From contig NZ_JACTOJ010000015.1 of assembly GCF_032335695.1 (NCBI RefSeq), forward strand, positions 56,676 to 120,675: a stretch of 64,000 bases of DNA, written 5' to 3'. Shown here one piece after another: positions 34,358-43,753 of the stretch. This stretch comes from JACTOJ01 sp032335695 (GTDB taxonomy: Bacteria; Bacillota; Clostridia; Clostridiales; Clostridiaceae). The stretch's first letter is position 1; the number at the start of each line of letters is the position of its first letter. A model generated the notes under the pieces. It was not told where the DNA came from and searched no databases. It worked only from the letters and a program-made list of their open reading frames with translations. The translations under genes and the position numbers were made by a program.

Positions 34358-35623
34358 ATGTACGATGATGATTATAAAAGAAATATAGCATTAGAAAGAG
34401 CAAAAGAATTAAAAGGCAAAATTGAAGACTACACAAAGATAAGAGATACTATACCAAGAGGTATGTCATCTGAGCAGGAGAAGAAGATATCAGATAAAAA
34501 GCAAAAGATAATTTCTATGCTTAATGCTTCCGAAGATGATTGGAATAAATGGCAATGGCAGCTAGCAAACAGAATAAGTGATATAGATATAATATCTAAG
34601 CTAATATCTTTAAGTGATTTTGAGATAGAATCAATAAAAAAAGTCCAGCAAAAATTTCGATGGGCTGTCTCTCCTTATTATTTATCTTTAATAGATGATG
34701 ACAAATTTAATCCAGTGAAGCTTCAGTGCATACCATCACTGGCAGAATTAAATGAAACAGGCTATGAAGACCCTATGGCGGAAGAATATACGAATCCTGC
34801 AGGGTGCATAACCAGAAGATATCCAGATAGATTAATTATAAATGTAACCAATGTATGCCCATCATTCTGCAGACATTGCCAAAGAAGAAGGAATATAGGT
34901 TCAGTAGATAAGCATCAATGCATTTCAGATCTAGAGGAATCTATCAAATACATTGAAGATAACCCTGAAATTAGAGATGTGCTTATTACAGGCGGAGACG
35001 CCTTAATGCTTTCTAATGCCACCCTTGATTGGCTACTAGAGAGAATTCACAATATACCTACTGTAGAATATATTAGATTAGGAACTAGGACAATTGTGAC
35101 TATGCCTCAAAGGATTGATGAGAATCTATTAAATATATTAAAGAAATATCCGCCTCTCTATATAAACACCCAGTTTAACCATCCTTTAGAAATAACAAAA
35201 GAAGCAAAAGAAGCCTGCGATAAGCTTGCAAACATAGGGATACCGCTAGGAAATCAGGCAGTATTACTGAACGGAATCAATAATGATAAATATGTAATGA
35301 GATTATTAAATCAGGAGCTTTTAAAATGCAGAGTAAGACCTTATTATATATTCCACTCTAAATATATACTTGGAACTACTCATTTCAATACCTCTGTGGA
35401 TGATGGCATCGAGATAATGGAATATCTAAGAGGATATACCTCTGGAATGGCCATACCCGCTTATATAATAAATGCACCCAATGGAAATGGAAAAACGCCA
35501 ATTTTGCCGCAGTATATCATATCCAGAGGTAAGGATTATATAAAAATTAGAACCTGGGAAGGAAAAGTTTTCGATTATCCAAATCACAGTACTGTAGACC
35601 TAAAAGAGCTTTTGAAAGATTAA
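34358..35623 (+). CDS. Radical-SAM aminomutase, probable glutamate 2,3-aminomutase
   Basis: 421 residues from ATG 34358 (GAGGAGG ten bases upstream; the ATG at 34349 is too close). KamA family: radical-SAM cluster CPSFCRHC (Cys167, 171, 174), ITGGDAL, and PLP-binding Lys379 in NGNGKTP. In lysine 2,3-aminomutase two Asp (Asp293, Asp330) hold the lysine side chain. The aligned residues here are Lys335 (YIFHSKYILG) and Asn372 (YIINAPNG), 37 apart as in the reference, the pattern of clostridial glutamate 2,3-aminomutase. The product would be beta-glutamate, an osmolyte. Confidence 0.82.
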   Translation: MYDDDYKRNIALERAKELKGKIEDYTKIRDTIPRGMSSEQEKKISDKKQKIISMLNASEDDWNKWQWQLANRISDIDIISKLISLSDFEIESIKKVQQKFRWAVSPYYLSLIDDDKFNPVKLQCIPSLAELNETGYEDPMAEEYTNPAGCITRRYPDRLIINVTNVCPSFCRHCQRRRNIGSVDKHQCISDLEESIKYIEDNPEIRDVLITGGDALMLSNATLDWLLERIHNIPTVEYIRLGTRTIVTMPQRIDENLLNILKKYPPLYINTQFNHPLEITKEAKEACDKLANIGIPLGNQAVLLNGINNDKYVMRLLNQELLKCRVRPYYIFHSKYILGTTHFNTSVDDGIEIMEYLRGYTSGMAIPAYIINAPNGNGKTPILPQYIISRGKDYIKIRTWEGKVFDYPNHSTVDLKELLKD

Positions 35624-35698
35624 GCTATGTTTTAAAATAATGTTGATAAAGGCGTTTTTCGTAAAGGAAGCTAAAGATTAAAATAAGCGCTTATGTAA

Positions 35699-35738
35699 AA
35701 TAAATCCTAAGATTAACCACCTTAGGATTTATTACTTT
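35699..35738. terminator. Terminator after aminomutase and ATP-grasp genes
   Basis: A 13-bp perfect stem AATAAATCCTAAG / CTTAGGATTTATT with a 9-base loop and T-rich end. Confidence 0.9.
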
Positions 35739-36855
35739 TATCAAAACTGCATAAGAATTTGGAATACTGCAAAGGGTTTGAGAACGCCCTTGAAACCACA
35801 TCATTGCCATAACACAAATAAATAGTGTCCTTGCCTGGTTTAGCATTACATTCAATCAACCATATATTAAAATCTTTATCTAGGGCAAAATCTATTCCCA
35901 TCTCCCCAAATCTTCCAAATTTTTCTTCAACTCTATTATAGGTTATAAGGAGAAACTTTTTAATCTTAGCTGTTAAGCTTTGCAATTGTTTCTCAGAAAA
36001 ATTAAAATTCAACCTAAAAAACTCTTTGAAATCATAAACCTCCGAACCAGTTCTAGTACTTGTTATATGGGATCCTTCAATGGCAACCCTCACTGGAAAT
36101 GCTATAATTTCTAGCTGCCCCTCTGCATTTCTCTGCACTGTAGCTCTCATATCTATATTTCTATCATTGATTTTTAAAGTATCAATTGCAATCTGAATAA
36201 TTGGTTCCTTGTCCTTATAAAAATTATTTAACTTATTCACTAAGGTTCTGAAGGAATAAAAATAATCCGTTCTTTGATTTTTAACGCAATAATCAAATTC
36301 ATATATACCACTTGGTAATTTTATAACCCTAACTACCCCTAACCCACGATTCCCGGTTCTATCTTTTATATAGATAGTATTAGATTTGTTCAGAATATCT
36401 AATAAATCCTTTGTACTTGCAAATCTAACTGTGTACGGTAAGTACAAAGCCATATCTCCATACTTCATAAAGTACTCGTGAAGAACCCATTTATCAAATA
36501 TATAAGCAGGATTTAATTTTTTAATATTAGCATCCTTATAAAGTACACTTCTTACGAAATTTGTTTTATTCTCATAGCATTTTTCTATATCTCCGCCCCT
36601 ATCATATAGAACATCAGGAAAGGGAAATAGTCTTTTCTCCCATATCTCAGTTTTATAATTATAATAAGTTCCATTTATCTTTTGTTTATCCTGCAGAAAG
36701 TTATCTGATGAAAAAAAATATAAAATCATGTTTAAATTTTTATTAGCAGAAAATAGATACTGCATTTTTATTGTTGGCCTCTGATGATTAGCTTTGCTTA
36801 TACTTAATGCATTAGTAAAAACTCCAATAATAGGTTCAGTGCTTATAACAAACAC
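35722..36855 (-). CDS. YheC/YheD-family ATP-grasp protein, N-terminally short
   Basis: 377 residues against about 450 for the other three copies nearby: it starts at the IIGVFTN block that lies near residue 90 in those, so the N-terminal beta domain is missing. The ATP-grasp parts are intact: YDRGG, Gly-rich loop KDRTGNRGLGVVRV and metal-binding WLIECNAKPGKD. YheC/YheD are coat-associated in Bacillus spores; the reaction is unknown. The start is uncertain. The GGAGGT site overlaps the GTG at 36855 and is properly spaced only for an ATA eight bases on. Confidence 0.8.
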   Translation of the reverse strand: MFVISTEPIIGVFTNALSISKANHQRPTIKMQYLFSANKNLNMILYFFSSDNFLQDKQKINGTYYNYKTEIWEKRLFPFPDVLYDRGGDIEKCYENKTNFVRSVLYKDANIKKLNPAYIFDKWVLHEYFMKYGDMALYLPYTVRFASTKDLLDILNKSNTIYIKDRTGNRGLGVVRVIKLPSGIYEFDYCVKNQRTDYFYSFRTLVNKLNNFYKDKEPIIQIAIDTLKINDRNIDMRATVQRNAEGQLEIIAFPVRVAIEGSHITSTRTGSEVYDFKEFFRLNFNFSEKQLQSLTAKIKKFLLITYNRVEEKFGRFGEMGIDFALDKDFNIWLIECNAKPGKDTIYLCYGNDVVSRAFSNPLQYSKFLCSFDKSNKS

Positions 36856-37074
36856 CTCCGATATGCGCTCAGATATTTTAACCTATTATTATATTATCTT
36901 AAATTCAATTATTGGTTCGATTAATCCAAAATATCTTTTTATTTCCTCTCATATTAATTATTAACATAACCATGGATATCAACATAAACTGAATTATGAG
37001 ATTTCATCAATGTAAAATTCATTTTTTTGATAAAACAAGAACTTATTAGAAGCAGAAGAGGAGGTAAATAGTTA

Positions 37075-37656
37075 ATGGCTAAAGAAGATAAACTTGAATA
37101 TTATAAAACCTATTATATTGATAGGTCAGGATTGCCTATTCACGAATCAGATGTAAAAGCTTTGACTGCCAATTGCATCCCTTTAGTGAAAACTTGCTGT
37201 CGTTTACAGGTACCTAAAGGATTTAAATTTTTGGACTGCACTCCAGATATGTCCTTTAATCTTTCAGGACTATCCTGTCTAAAAAATCCTATAGTTAAAA
37301 AGGTACAAATACCCACTTGCGACGGGAGTCATCATAAGGAATGTGATGTGGTTGCTGGCTATGAAATAAGAGTGGTTGGTGAAGTAAACTTCTCAACTAG
37401 TGTACCTGTTTCCCCTATATCAGGTTATAGCTTTCCCGATCACACAAGCACATGCTGCAGCAAAACAGCCTATGTGAATAAAGCAATATCTACCACATGT
37501 TGCGCTAAGCCCTGTAATGATACAGAAGACTGTGTAGATTGGGCATTTGCATTCTATAATATTTGCTTAGACGAAGACGACTGCGGGATGTATTTAACTA
37601 TAAACATGGGTATTGCATTAGAGTATATAGATCCTTGTGAATGTGATGATGAATAA
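37075..37656 (+). CDS. Cysteine-rich protein, probable spore surface protein
   Basis: 193 residues with 17 cysteines, many in pairs (KTCCRL, TSTCCSK, STTCCAKPC) and an acidic end DPCECDDE. No signal peptide or membrane segment. GAGGAGG lies upstream of the start. The protein resembles cysteine-rich coat or exosporium proteins in composition only; I do not recognise a family. It sits between ATP-grasp coat-type genes, which supports a spore role. A strong terminator follows. Confidence 0.75.
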   Translation: MAKEDKLEYYKTYYIDRSGLPIHESDVKALTANCIPLVKTCCRLQVPKGFKFLDCTPDMSFNLSGLSCLKNPIVKKVQIPTCDGSHHKECDVVAGYEIRVVGEVNFSTSVPVSPISGYSFPDHTSTCCSKTAYVNKAISTTCCAKPCNDTEDCVDWAFAFYNICLDEDDCGMYLTINMGIALEYIDPCECDDE

Positions 37657-37683
37657 TTGCTGCTTTTGTAGTTAATATAAATA

Positions 37684-37731
37684 AAATAAAAGAGTAAAAC
37701 TATTATTGCAAGTTTTACTCTTTTATTTTAC
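37684..37731. terminator. Bidirectional terminator
   Basis: A long stem, about 19 pairs (AATAAAAGAGTAAAACT / AGTTTTACTCTTTTATT), with A and T runs on both sides, between convergent genes. Confidence 0.9.
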
Positions 37732-39069
37732 TTACTCCTTGGCTTTAGTATATATTTTTTTGTATACATAAAATGGTATTCCTGCAAGCATTAATATGAA
37801 TCCATACATAACAGTTTCAGCACCTGTACCATATATAGCATATATCGAATATGCAAAAGCTAATAAAGCTGCAAATGAATGTTTTATGATATTAAACAGG
37901 CTAGCCTTAGCGCTACCCTTTGACAATAGCATTATTTCAGCTGCAGCTGTGAAGGTGTATACTGGCAGGACTGCTAAAGTTGAAAGAAGTAATATAAAGT
38001 TAAAAGCGGAGGTCAGACTTGAAACATAATTAGTAATAAGAAGTATATTTGTGCCCACACTTGCTATTATTATAGCTACATATGGAGTCTTAAACTTAGG
38101 ATGAATTTTCATAAAAATGCTTGGAAAAAGCTTTTCTTCAGCAGCTGCATAAGAACACCTGCCAGACACTAATATCCATCCAGAGATTGTACCAAGAATG
38201 GAGATTATGGCGCCTAGTGCTATAAAGCCTCCTCCCCAATTACCGTCTGTAGCAGCATTTATAATATCTGCAAGAGGTGCATTGGATGACGCTAATTTAG
38301 TTTGAGGCATAGCCCCCATTGCCAATATGCTGATTAATAAGTATATTACCGCCACAATAGAGGTTCCATATATTGTGCTTCTTCTAATAGTTTTTTCGGG
38401 ATTTTTTATTTCACCTGCAGGGAGGGTAGCACTTTCCAATCCTAGAAAGCACCATAAAGTAATGCTTACCGCAATTGGCACAGTGGAAATACCAGCTGCC
38501 TCCTTTGAAGATACGGTATTAATATTACTCATTTGAAAATTCATAGCTGCAATACCAACAAAAATAACTAAGGGTAAAATTTTAAATATGGTAGTTATTA
38601 TTCCTACATATCCTGCTTTCTTTACCCCTCTTACATTTATAATTGTAAATATCCATAGTATGCTGGTACATACTAAAAACGCTATTAATCTGCTGCTAGC
38701 AATCACAGGAAAAAAGTAAGATAGATAACTCACCGATGCTGTTATAATCGCTGCATCTCCAACCCATATGCCTATCCAATAAGTCCAAGCAACTAGGAAT
38801 GCGGGAAGCTCTCCAAAGGCAGCTTTGGTATAGACTATAGGTCCACCAGTCTTTGGCATTACTGCGCTTAGCTTTGCAAAGCTTAAACACAATAGAATAG
38901 ATCCAATTGATGTAATAATCCAAGCAATAATTGTTGATTTAGGATTTGAGGCAGCAGCTAACCCTTGAGGAATCATAAAAATACCAGAACCAATAGTGTT
39001 TCCGATCACAATAGAAATCGCCGCCAATAGTCCCAATTCCCTTTTCATATTGGAAGAATCTTTATTCAT
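37732..39069 (-). CDS. APC-family amino-acid permease
   Basis: About 445 residues and twelve membrane segments. The family start is present: ELGLLAAISIVIGNTIGSGIFMIPQGLA, the GSG helix break that binds the amino-acid backbone. Others: GWILVSGRCSYAAAEEKLFPSIF. The start at 39069 has AGGAG eight bases upstream; the upstream 40 codons are not needed. It resembles the arginine/ornithine or polyamine antiporter group, which would fit the decarboxylase 8 kb away, but the substrate is unproven. Confidence 0.87.
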   Translation of the reverse strand: MNKDSSNMKRELGLLAAISIVIGNTIGSGIFMIPQGLAAASNPKSTIIAWIITSIGSILLCLSFAKLSAVMPKTGGPIVYTKAAFGELPAFLVAWTYWIGIWVGDAAIITASVSYLSYFFPVIASSRLIAFLVCTSILWIFTIINVRGVKKAGYVGIITTIFKILPLVIFVGIAAMNFQMSNINTVSSKEAAGISTVPIAVSITLWCFLGLESATLPAGEIKNPEKTIRRSTIYGTSIVAVIYLLISILAMGAMPQTKLASSNAPLADIINAATDGNWGGGFIALGAIISILGTISGWILVSGRCSYAAAEEKLFPSIFMKIHPKFKTPYVAIIIASVGTNILLITNYVSSLTSAFNFILLLSTLAVLPVYTFTAAAEIMLLSKGSAKASLFNIIKHSFAALLAFAYSIYAIYGTGAETVMYGFILMLAGIPFYVYKKIYTKAKE

Positions 39070-39251
39070 TTGACAATCTCCTATTAAATATAAAATATTT
39101 ATTCTTTTTCTCGTAACAGTATATTCAATATAATTTTTAGGGTGAAGTAAATATCTGTGGATGTAAAAAATATATAGAATATCTGGCATCTTAATAACAT
39201 CTTAAGCTTCTTTAGAATATATTAAAGTAGCAATTTATAGGAGTGTTCCCT

Positions 39252-40637
39252 GTGTTTAATGAGGTTAATATAAATTATATTTCATCAGATAACTTAAAAA
39301 CATGTTATATCACAGAAGCTACATTACAGCAAATCAAACTTTCAAGAAATCTAGATTATATAACCTTGTCTGTAGCTTCAATAACCATAAAATTAAATAT
39401 TAAGATTATAGACGAAACATTTGCTAATGATCCTAGTATCTCTTTCTCAAATGATTTAGAGCAGGTGATTCATATTCCTGATGGCACCTTATTGCAAATC
39501 AACAAAATAAACGAACGCCACATAGAATTAGGTCCTTTAATAGGTATTTTTGTAAATCAAATAAAAGTTCAAGAGCTTATTTCCGGCACAAATATTTCTG
39601 AGTATGTTCAATTTGACAGAGCCTGCAAAAAACTAAGTGGATTTTGCTACTTTTTTTCAAGAGACAATATTGACTGGGAAAACAACCTAGTGCTAGGAAT
39701 ATTTAGAACAAACGATAGCTGGGGCACTAGTATATTGCCTCTAGCAAAGGTAATATATAATCGAAATGTAGAAGGTAACTGTGTTTATGAAAGCTTAGAA
39801 TTAAAAAGCAGGCTGCCAATGGATTTTATAATGCTAAATAACACTCCAAAATTATCAAAATGGGATACCATGCAGCTCTTAAAATCAAATCCCGAGTTAG
39901 CAAGCGCAGTTCCAGAAACAGTCTTGTATACTAGCTATCTAGATGTGGAAAAGTTTTTAGGGAAATATGCCAGCGCATATCTAAAGCCTAATTTATTAAG
40001 TAAAGGAAGGGGCGTTTTTAAGATTTCAAACCTCTCTGCAAATAACTTTAAGGTTTCTTATAGAACTAAAGACCTGAATCATGTAGTAGTGATAGATGAT
40101 TTAAAAAAGCTTGATATTTTACTTAACAAATATTCAACTGATGGAGGTGGATATATTATACAACGTGAAATTAAAAAAGCTTTTTTTAGAGAATCCCCCT
40201 TTGATTTCAGGCTTTTATATCAGAAGGATTATAAAGGTAATTGGAAGCCTGGGGGTATAGCCTCTCGTATTGCAGCAAATGGAAGCATCATAACCAGTCC
40301 GAGGAGCGGAGGATCAGTAGAGGATTTTTCATTGGTTCTAAAAGAAGTTTTCTATGAAGATAGTGCAACAAAAGGCGGTCTATATGAAAAAGTAATTAAC
40401 ATAGGCAGAGAAATATGTTTATCAATAGAAGCAGAATTCGGAACTTGTGTAGAGCTTGGTATAGATATGACCATAGATGTAAGACATAAAATTTGGATAA
40501 TCGAAGTGAACGGAAAACCTTTAAGAGTGAGCCTGGAGAGACTAAATAAACCCGAGGTTATACTAAGGTGCAACAGTCAGCCTATTGAATATTGTGTTTA
40601 CTTATCAGGCTTTAAATCAAAGAGTATATGCTGTTAA
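39252..40637 (+). CDS. YheC/YheD-family ATP-grasp protein
   Basis: About 461 residues from a GTG at 39252 (AGGAG, eight bases upstream). The N-terminal beta domain is followed by LGPLIGIFVNQIK, the conserved entry to the ATP-grasp fold. The Gly-rich loop is KPNLLSKGRGVFKIS, and the metal motif is WIIEVNGKPLRVS, differing from the xxECNAKPGKD of two neighbours, so this copy is the most diverged. Monocistronic; the MITE-like element follows within 20 bases. Confidence 0.85.
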   Translation: MFNEVNINYISSDNLKTCYITEATLQQIKLSRNLDYITLSVASITIKLNIKIIDETFANDPSISFSNDLEQVIHIPDGTLLQINKINERHIELGPLIGIFVNQIKVQELISGTNISEYVQFDRACKKLSGFCYFFSRDNIDWENNLVLGIFRTNDSWGTSILPLAKVIYNRNVEGNCVYESLELKSRLPMDFIMLNNTPKLSKWDTMQLLKSNPELASAVPETVLYTSYLDVEKFLGKYASAYLKPNLLSKGRGVFKISNLSANNFKVSYRTKDLNHVVVIDDLKKLDILLNKYSTDGGGYIIQREIKKAFFRESPFDFRLLYQKDYKGNWKPGGIASRIAANGSIITSPRSGGSVEDFSLVLKEVFYEDSATKGGLYEKVINIGREICLSIEAEFGTCVELGIDMTIDVRHKIWIIEVNGKPLRVSLERLNKPEVILRCNSQPIEYCVYLSGFKSKSICC

Positions 40638-40646
40638 TGTTCTGTT

Positions 40647-40790
40647 TTAAGGGGCTGTTGCGCAATGAAGATACAGTTATTTAAAAGAGAAATAGATAAG
40701 AACAAATTAATAAACAAAAATGAAGAATTAAAAATTTACGCTCCTATCTCAATATCTTAAAATAAATAATCTTTTTGCAACGCCCCTAAA
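40647..40790. mobile_element. MITE-like element with imperfect terminal inverted repeats
   Basis: TTTTAAGGGGCTGTTGCGCAA at the left (from 40646) and TTGCAACGCCCCTAAAA at the right (40775-40790) are imperfect inverted repeats around about 110 bases. The inside holds only a 32-codon frame (MKIQLFKREIDK..., 40664-40759). The GGGGCTGTTGC end resembles ends of IS elements such as the IS1182/IS6 groups, so this may be an internally deleted IS. Confidence 0.55.
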
Positions 40791-40815
40791 ACTTCATTCA
40801 GAATAGCCTTATATA

Positions 40816-42171
40816 TTAAAAACCAGTCAAATATTTAGAGTATTCATATATAGATAGATTTTGAAGCGGTATACTCTCAAAATCTTCAACTCCTTCAACC
40901 AAATCCTTATCAGGCTTCGTATTAGCTTCAATAAACCAGAGCTTTCCTTGCATATCAATAGCTATATCCATCCCAAGCTCTCCAAAGGAATCAAAGGTTT
41001 TTTCTAAATAAGAAGCGATTTTAATAGTTACTTGTGCTATTTCATCATAGGATGGAATATGAACCTTAGAATTTTTTGTGCATAAATGTTTATAGATATT
41101 ACCATAATATTCACATCTTCCCCCTGCGCAGTAGTTTGTAATAGTGTAATTTGATTTTGCAATTCTTGCCCAGTTACCAATAGTTCTCCATTTTCCTTCC
41201 CTATCCTTAATGATTAGAATTCTCATGTCAAAGACTTGATCCTTATATTTCAATAATCTTATTCCCTCTTGAATTATAAATTTCCTACCAGCTGTATATT
41301 TTTCAATATAGCCTCTTAGTTCTTCAATATCCTTTAATTTAAGCTCCTTTAGCTCTGCAGAGTAAAACACAAGCTTATACATATCATCAATTTTTTCTAT
41401 AGCTATTACCTGTCTCCCTCCACTGCCGTGAGAAGCTTTTAGAAATATAAAATCATTTTGTTTTAACATGATTAAAACATCATTAAAATTGGTATATTCC
41501 ATAGTTTTAGGAAGGTAGCAATTAACCTCTGAATATTTAGAAAGCCTTTCAAAGGTCTCCCATTTCCCAAGGTAATCTTTATTATTTATAAATTTTATTT
41601 TGAGATCATCCTTAAAATTTTTTCTTATTTGCTTTGCCAAAGGCTTCTCTTCTTTTTCAAAACCAACAGCTCTGTCATAAATTACATCAGGCATTGGAAA
41701 CCATCCATTAATCCACTTTTGGCTTTCAAAACAAAAGGTATATCCTTTTATCTTCTTTTGTATCCAATCGATATCGTTAATAGAAAAATAATAACAATAA
41801 CAGTGCTCCACAACACCTGCTCTTCCATTATAGGTAGGTGCACTATCCTCACTACAATTAGAGAAGGTATAATTATTAATAAATAGGCCAATTACTGGGC
41901 CTAGAAATATATCCTCATCAGCTCTCTTAATTTTTAATGTTAAATTATTGTATAGACATAGTTTCGTAAATATAGATGCCTCTAAAAGCATATATTCACT
42001 GTCTTCCTCCGATGGAGCAATATATAAACGATGATTTATTTGACCTACATGCAAACAATACTCTACCTTTTCTGATAAATTTAAAAAGTCAAATACTTCT
42101 TTTGGTATTACACAATTTACACCATCAGCTCTTGGAGAAGCTTCTTTAATTCTTACCTGCATTAATTTCAC
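40816..42171 (-). CDS. YheC/YheD-family ATP-grasp protein
   Basis: 451 residues with N-terminal beta domain, LGPVIGLFINNYT linker block, PDVIYDRA, Gly-rich loop KASHGSGGRQVIAI and metal motif FIEANTKPDKD. It lies 15 bases downstream of another copy (42187-43554), so both are co-transcribed. The family is coat-associated in Bacillus spores; ATP-grasp enzymes generally ligate carboxylates to amines or thiols. Substrate unknown. Confidence 0.87.
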   Translation of the reverse strand: MKLMQVRIKEASPRADGVNCVIPKEVFDFLNLSEKVEYCLHVGQINHRLYIAPSEEDSEYMLLEASIFTKLCLYNNLTLKIKRADEDIFLGPVIGLFINNYTFSNCSEDSAPTYNGRAGVVEHCYCYYFSINDIDWIQKKIKGYTFCFESQKWINGWFPMPDVIYDRAVGFEKEEKPLAKQIRKNFKDDLKIKFINNKDYLGKWETFERLSKYSEVNCYLPKTMEYTNFNDVLIMLKQNDFIFLKASHGSGGRQVIAIEKIDDMYKLVFYSAELKELKLKDIEELRGYIEKYTAGRKFIIQEGIRLLKYKDQVFDMRILIIKDREGKWRTIGNWARIAKSNYTITNYCAGGRCEYYGNIYKHLCTKNSKVHIPSYDEIAQVTIKIASYLEKTFDSFGELGMDIAIDMQGKLWFIEANTKPDKDLVEGVEDFESIPLQNLSIYEYSKYLTGF

Positions 42172-42186
42172 CTCTAAATTATATTT

Positions 42187-43554
42187 TTATTTAATCCACA
42201 AGTATTTTGCATACTCCAAAGGATTGATGAATGCCTTTTGGATGGTGTCATTATCATAAGAAATATATAGAGTATCCTTACCTGGTTTCGCATTGCATTC
42301 AATAAACCAAATCCGCCAATTCTTATCAATTGCAAAATCTATTCCAATTTCTCCAAAGGAACCATATGATTTTTCTAAACAGCTAAAAATGGTAAATAGG
42401 AACCTTCTAAGCTGCATTTCAAGCTGATCAATCTGATTTTCTGTAAAATTATAATTTTTCTTAAAGAACTCCTCAATTGTATAGACAGATGAACCTGATC
42501 TAGTGCTGGTTATTGGACATTCTTCTTTTCCTAATCTTACAGGAAAAGCTGTAACTCCCAAGTTTCCTCTGCCATTTTTTTGCACAGTTGCTCTCATATC
42601 TATATTTCTGTTACCCAGCTGCAATACATCAATGGCAATTTGTATTATGAATCTTTTATCTTTAAATAGCTCTTCAATCTTGGAAATTAAATTATCAAAG
42701 GAATCTATATCGAACTTAAAGGAAGTGCCCATGAAATGGCTCAGCTCATAGGATTCTTCTGAGTGTTTTATCAATCTTACAACTCCTACTCCATTATTCC
42801 CTAAGCAATCCTTTAAATATAAAGTAGAGCTTAAATTAAGCATCTTAGTTAAATCTTCTGGTTTATTATAAAGAATGGTCAGGGGTAAATATTTAGTCAT
42901 TTCTTTATATTTGATGAGTTCATTGTATGCATGCCATTTATCGAAAAAATACTCTGCATTTATCTTTTTAAAATCTTCCGTACCTTCCAGTTCTTTTCTG
43001 ATATTATCGGAAATCATTTTTTGAGATTTTAAAGTTCCGCCGCCTCTATCATAAAGTATATCTGGATAGGGATATAACTTTTTTTCCCACTGCTCTGTTT
43101 CCTCGTTAAAAAAAGTACCATTTATCTTTTTATGCTCAAAATCCACATCATGCACAGAAAAAAAGTACAGTATCGTAGAGCAGCTTTTATTAGCCTTCAT
43201 CAATTCAATAAATCTAAAATTAGCATTTTGTAAATTAGCCTTTCTTACACTTCCATTACTTTGGAAAACACCTATTACAGGACCCAAGCTTAGCTTACTA
43301 TTTTTAATTTTATAATTGATCTCCATTTTATCTTGAAGTCCTAATTCTTCAACTAGATATTCAGGAATTTCTATTGTATTCTTTGTATTATTTAATTTGT
43401 ACTCTACTTCTATCTCTGACATTCCAACCTTAAGCTTTACATTAGATTTATCATATATAAAATCACCTACCCAACGAGGCAGGCTAATAAGATGACCTCT
43501 TTCTTGGCCATTCCCATATGCATTTGTAGCTGCTAATAAGAATTTGTTATCCAT
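42187..43554 (-). CDS. YheC/YheD-family ATP-grasp protein
   Basis: 455 residues: N-terminal beta domain (YKLNNTKNTIEIPEYLVEELGLQ), LGPVIGVFQSNGSV, ILYDRGGG, Gly-rich loop KDCLGNNGVGVVRL, metal motif FIECNAKPGKD. ATG at 43554 with AAGGTG upstream is preferred over the adjoining GTG. It is the closest relative of the short copy at 35722 (shared IAIDVLQLGNRNIDMRATVQ/IAIDTLKINDRNIDMRATVQ), which suggests duplication. First gene of a two-gene unit. Confidence 0.88.
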   Translation of the reverse strand: MDNKFLLAATNAYGNGQERGHLISLPRWVGDFIYDKSNVKLKVGMSEIEVEYKLNNTKNTIEIPEYLVEELGLQDKMEINYKIKNSKLSLGPVIGVFQSNGSVRKANLQNANFRFIELMKANKSCSTILYFFSVHDVDFEHKKINGTFFNEETEQWEKKLYPYPDILYDRGGGTLKSQKMISDNIRKELEGTEDFKKINAEYFFDKWHAYNELIKYKEMTKYLPLTILYNKPEDLTKMLNLSSTLYLKDCLGNNGVGVVRLIKHSEESYELSHFMGTSFKFDIDSFDNLISKIEELFKDKRFIIQIAIDVLQLGNRNIDMRATVQKNGRGNLGVTAFPVRLGKEECPITSTRSGSSVYTIEEFFKKNYNFTENQIDQLEMQLRRFLFTIFSCLEKSYGSFGEIGIDFAIDKNWRIWFIECNAKPGKDTLYISYDNDTIQKAFINPLEYAKYLWIK

Positions 43555-43715
43555 CACTTTTCACCTTCTAAAATTATCTACTGTATAAAAATCACATTTA
43601 ATTTATCACTTAGTTTATATGATTGAATTATTAATAGTTCATTAATATATAGTATTCTGCAGTATATTCTTTGTGAGGATATTATAGTTCATATAGGCAA
43701 AAGATGTGTGAAATA

Positions 43716-43750
43716 AAAAAATCCTCATCATCAGAGGATTTTTCTCCCTA
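43716..43750 (-). terminator. Terminator of the DUF4180 gene
   Basis: AAAATCCTC pairs with GAGGATTTT over a 7-base loop with a run of T on the minus strand. Confidence 0.85.
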
Positions 43751-43753
43751 CGC

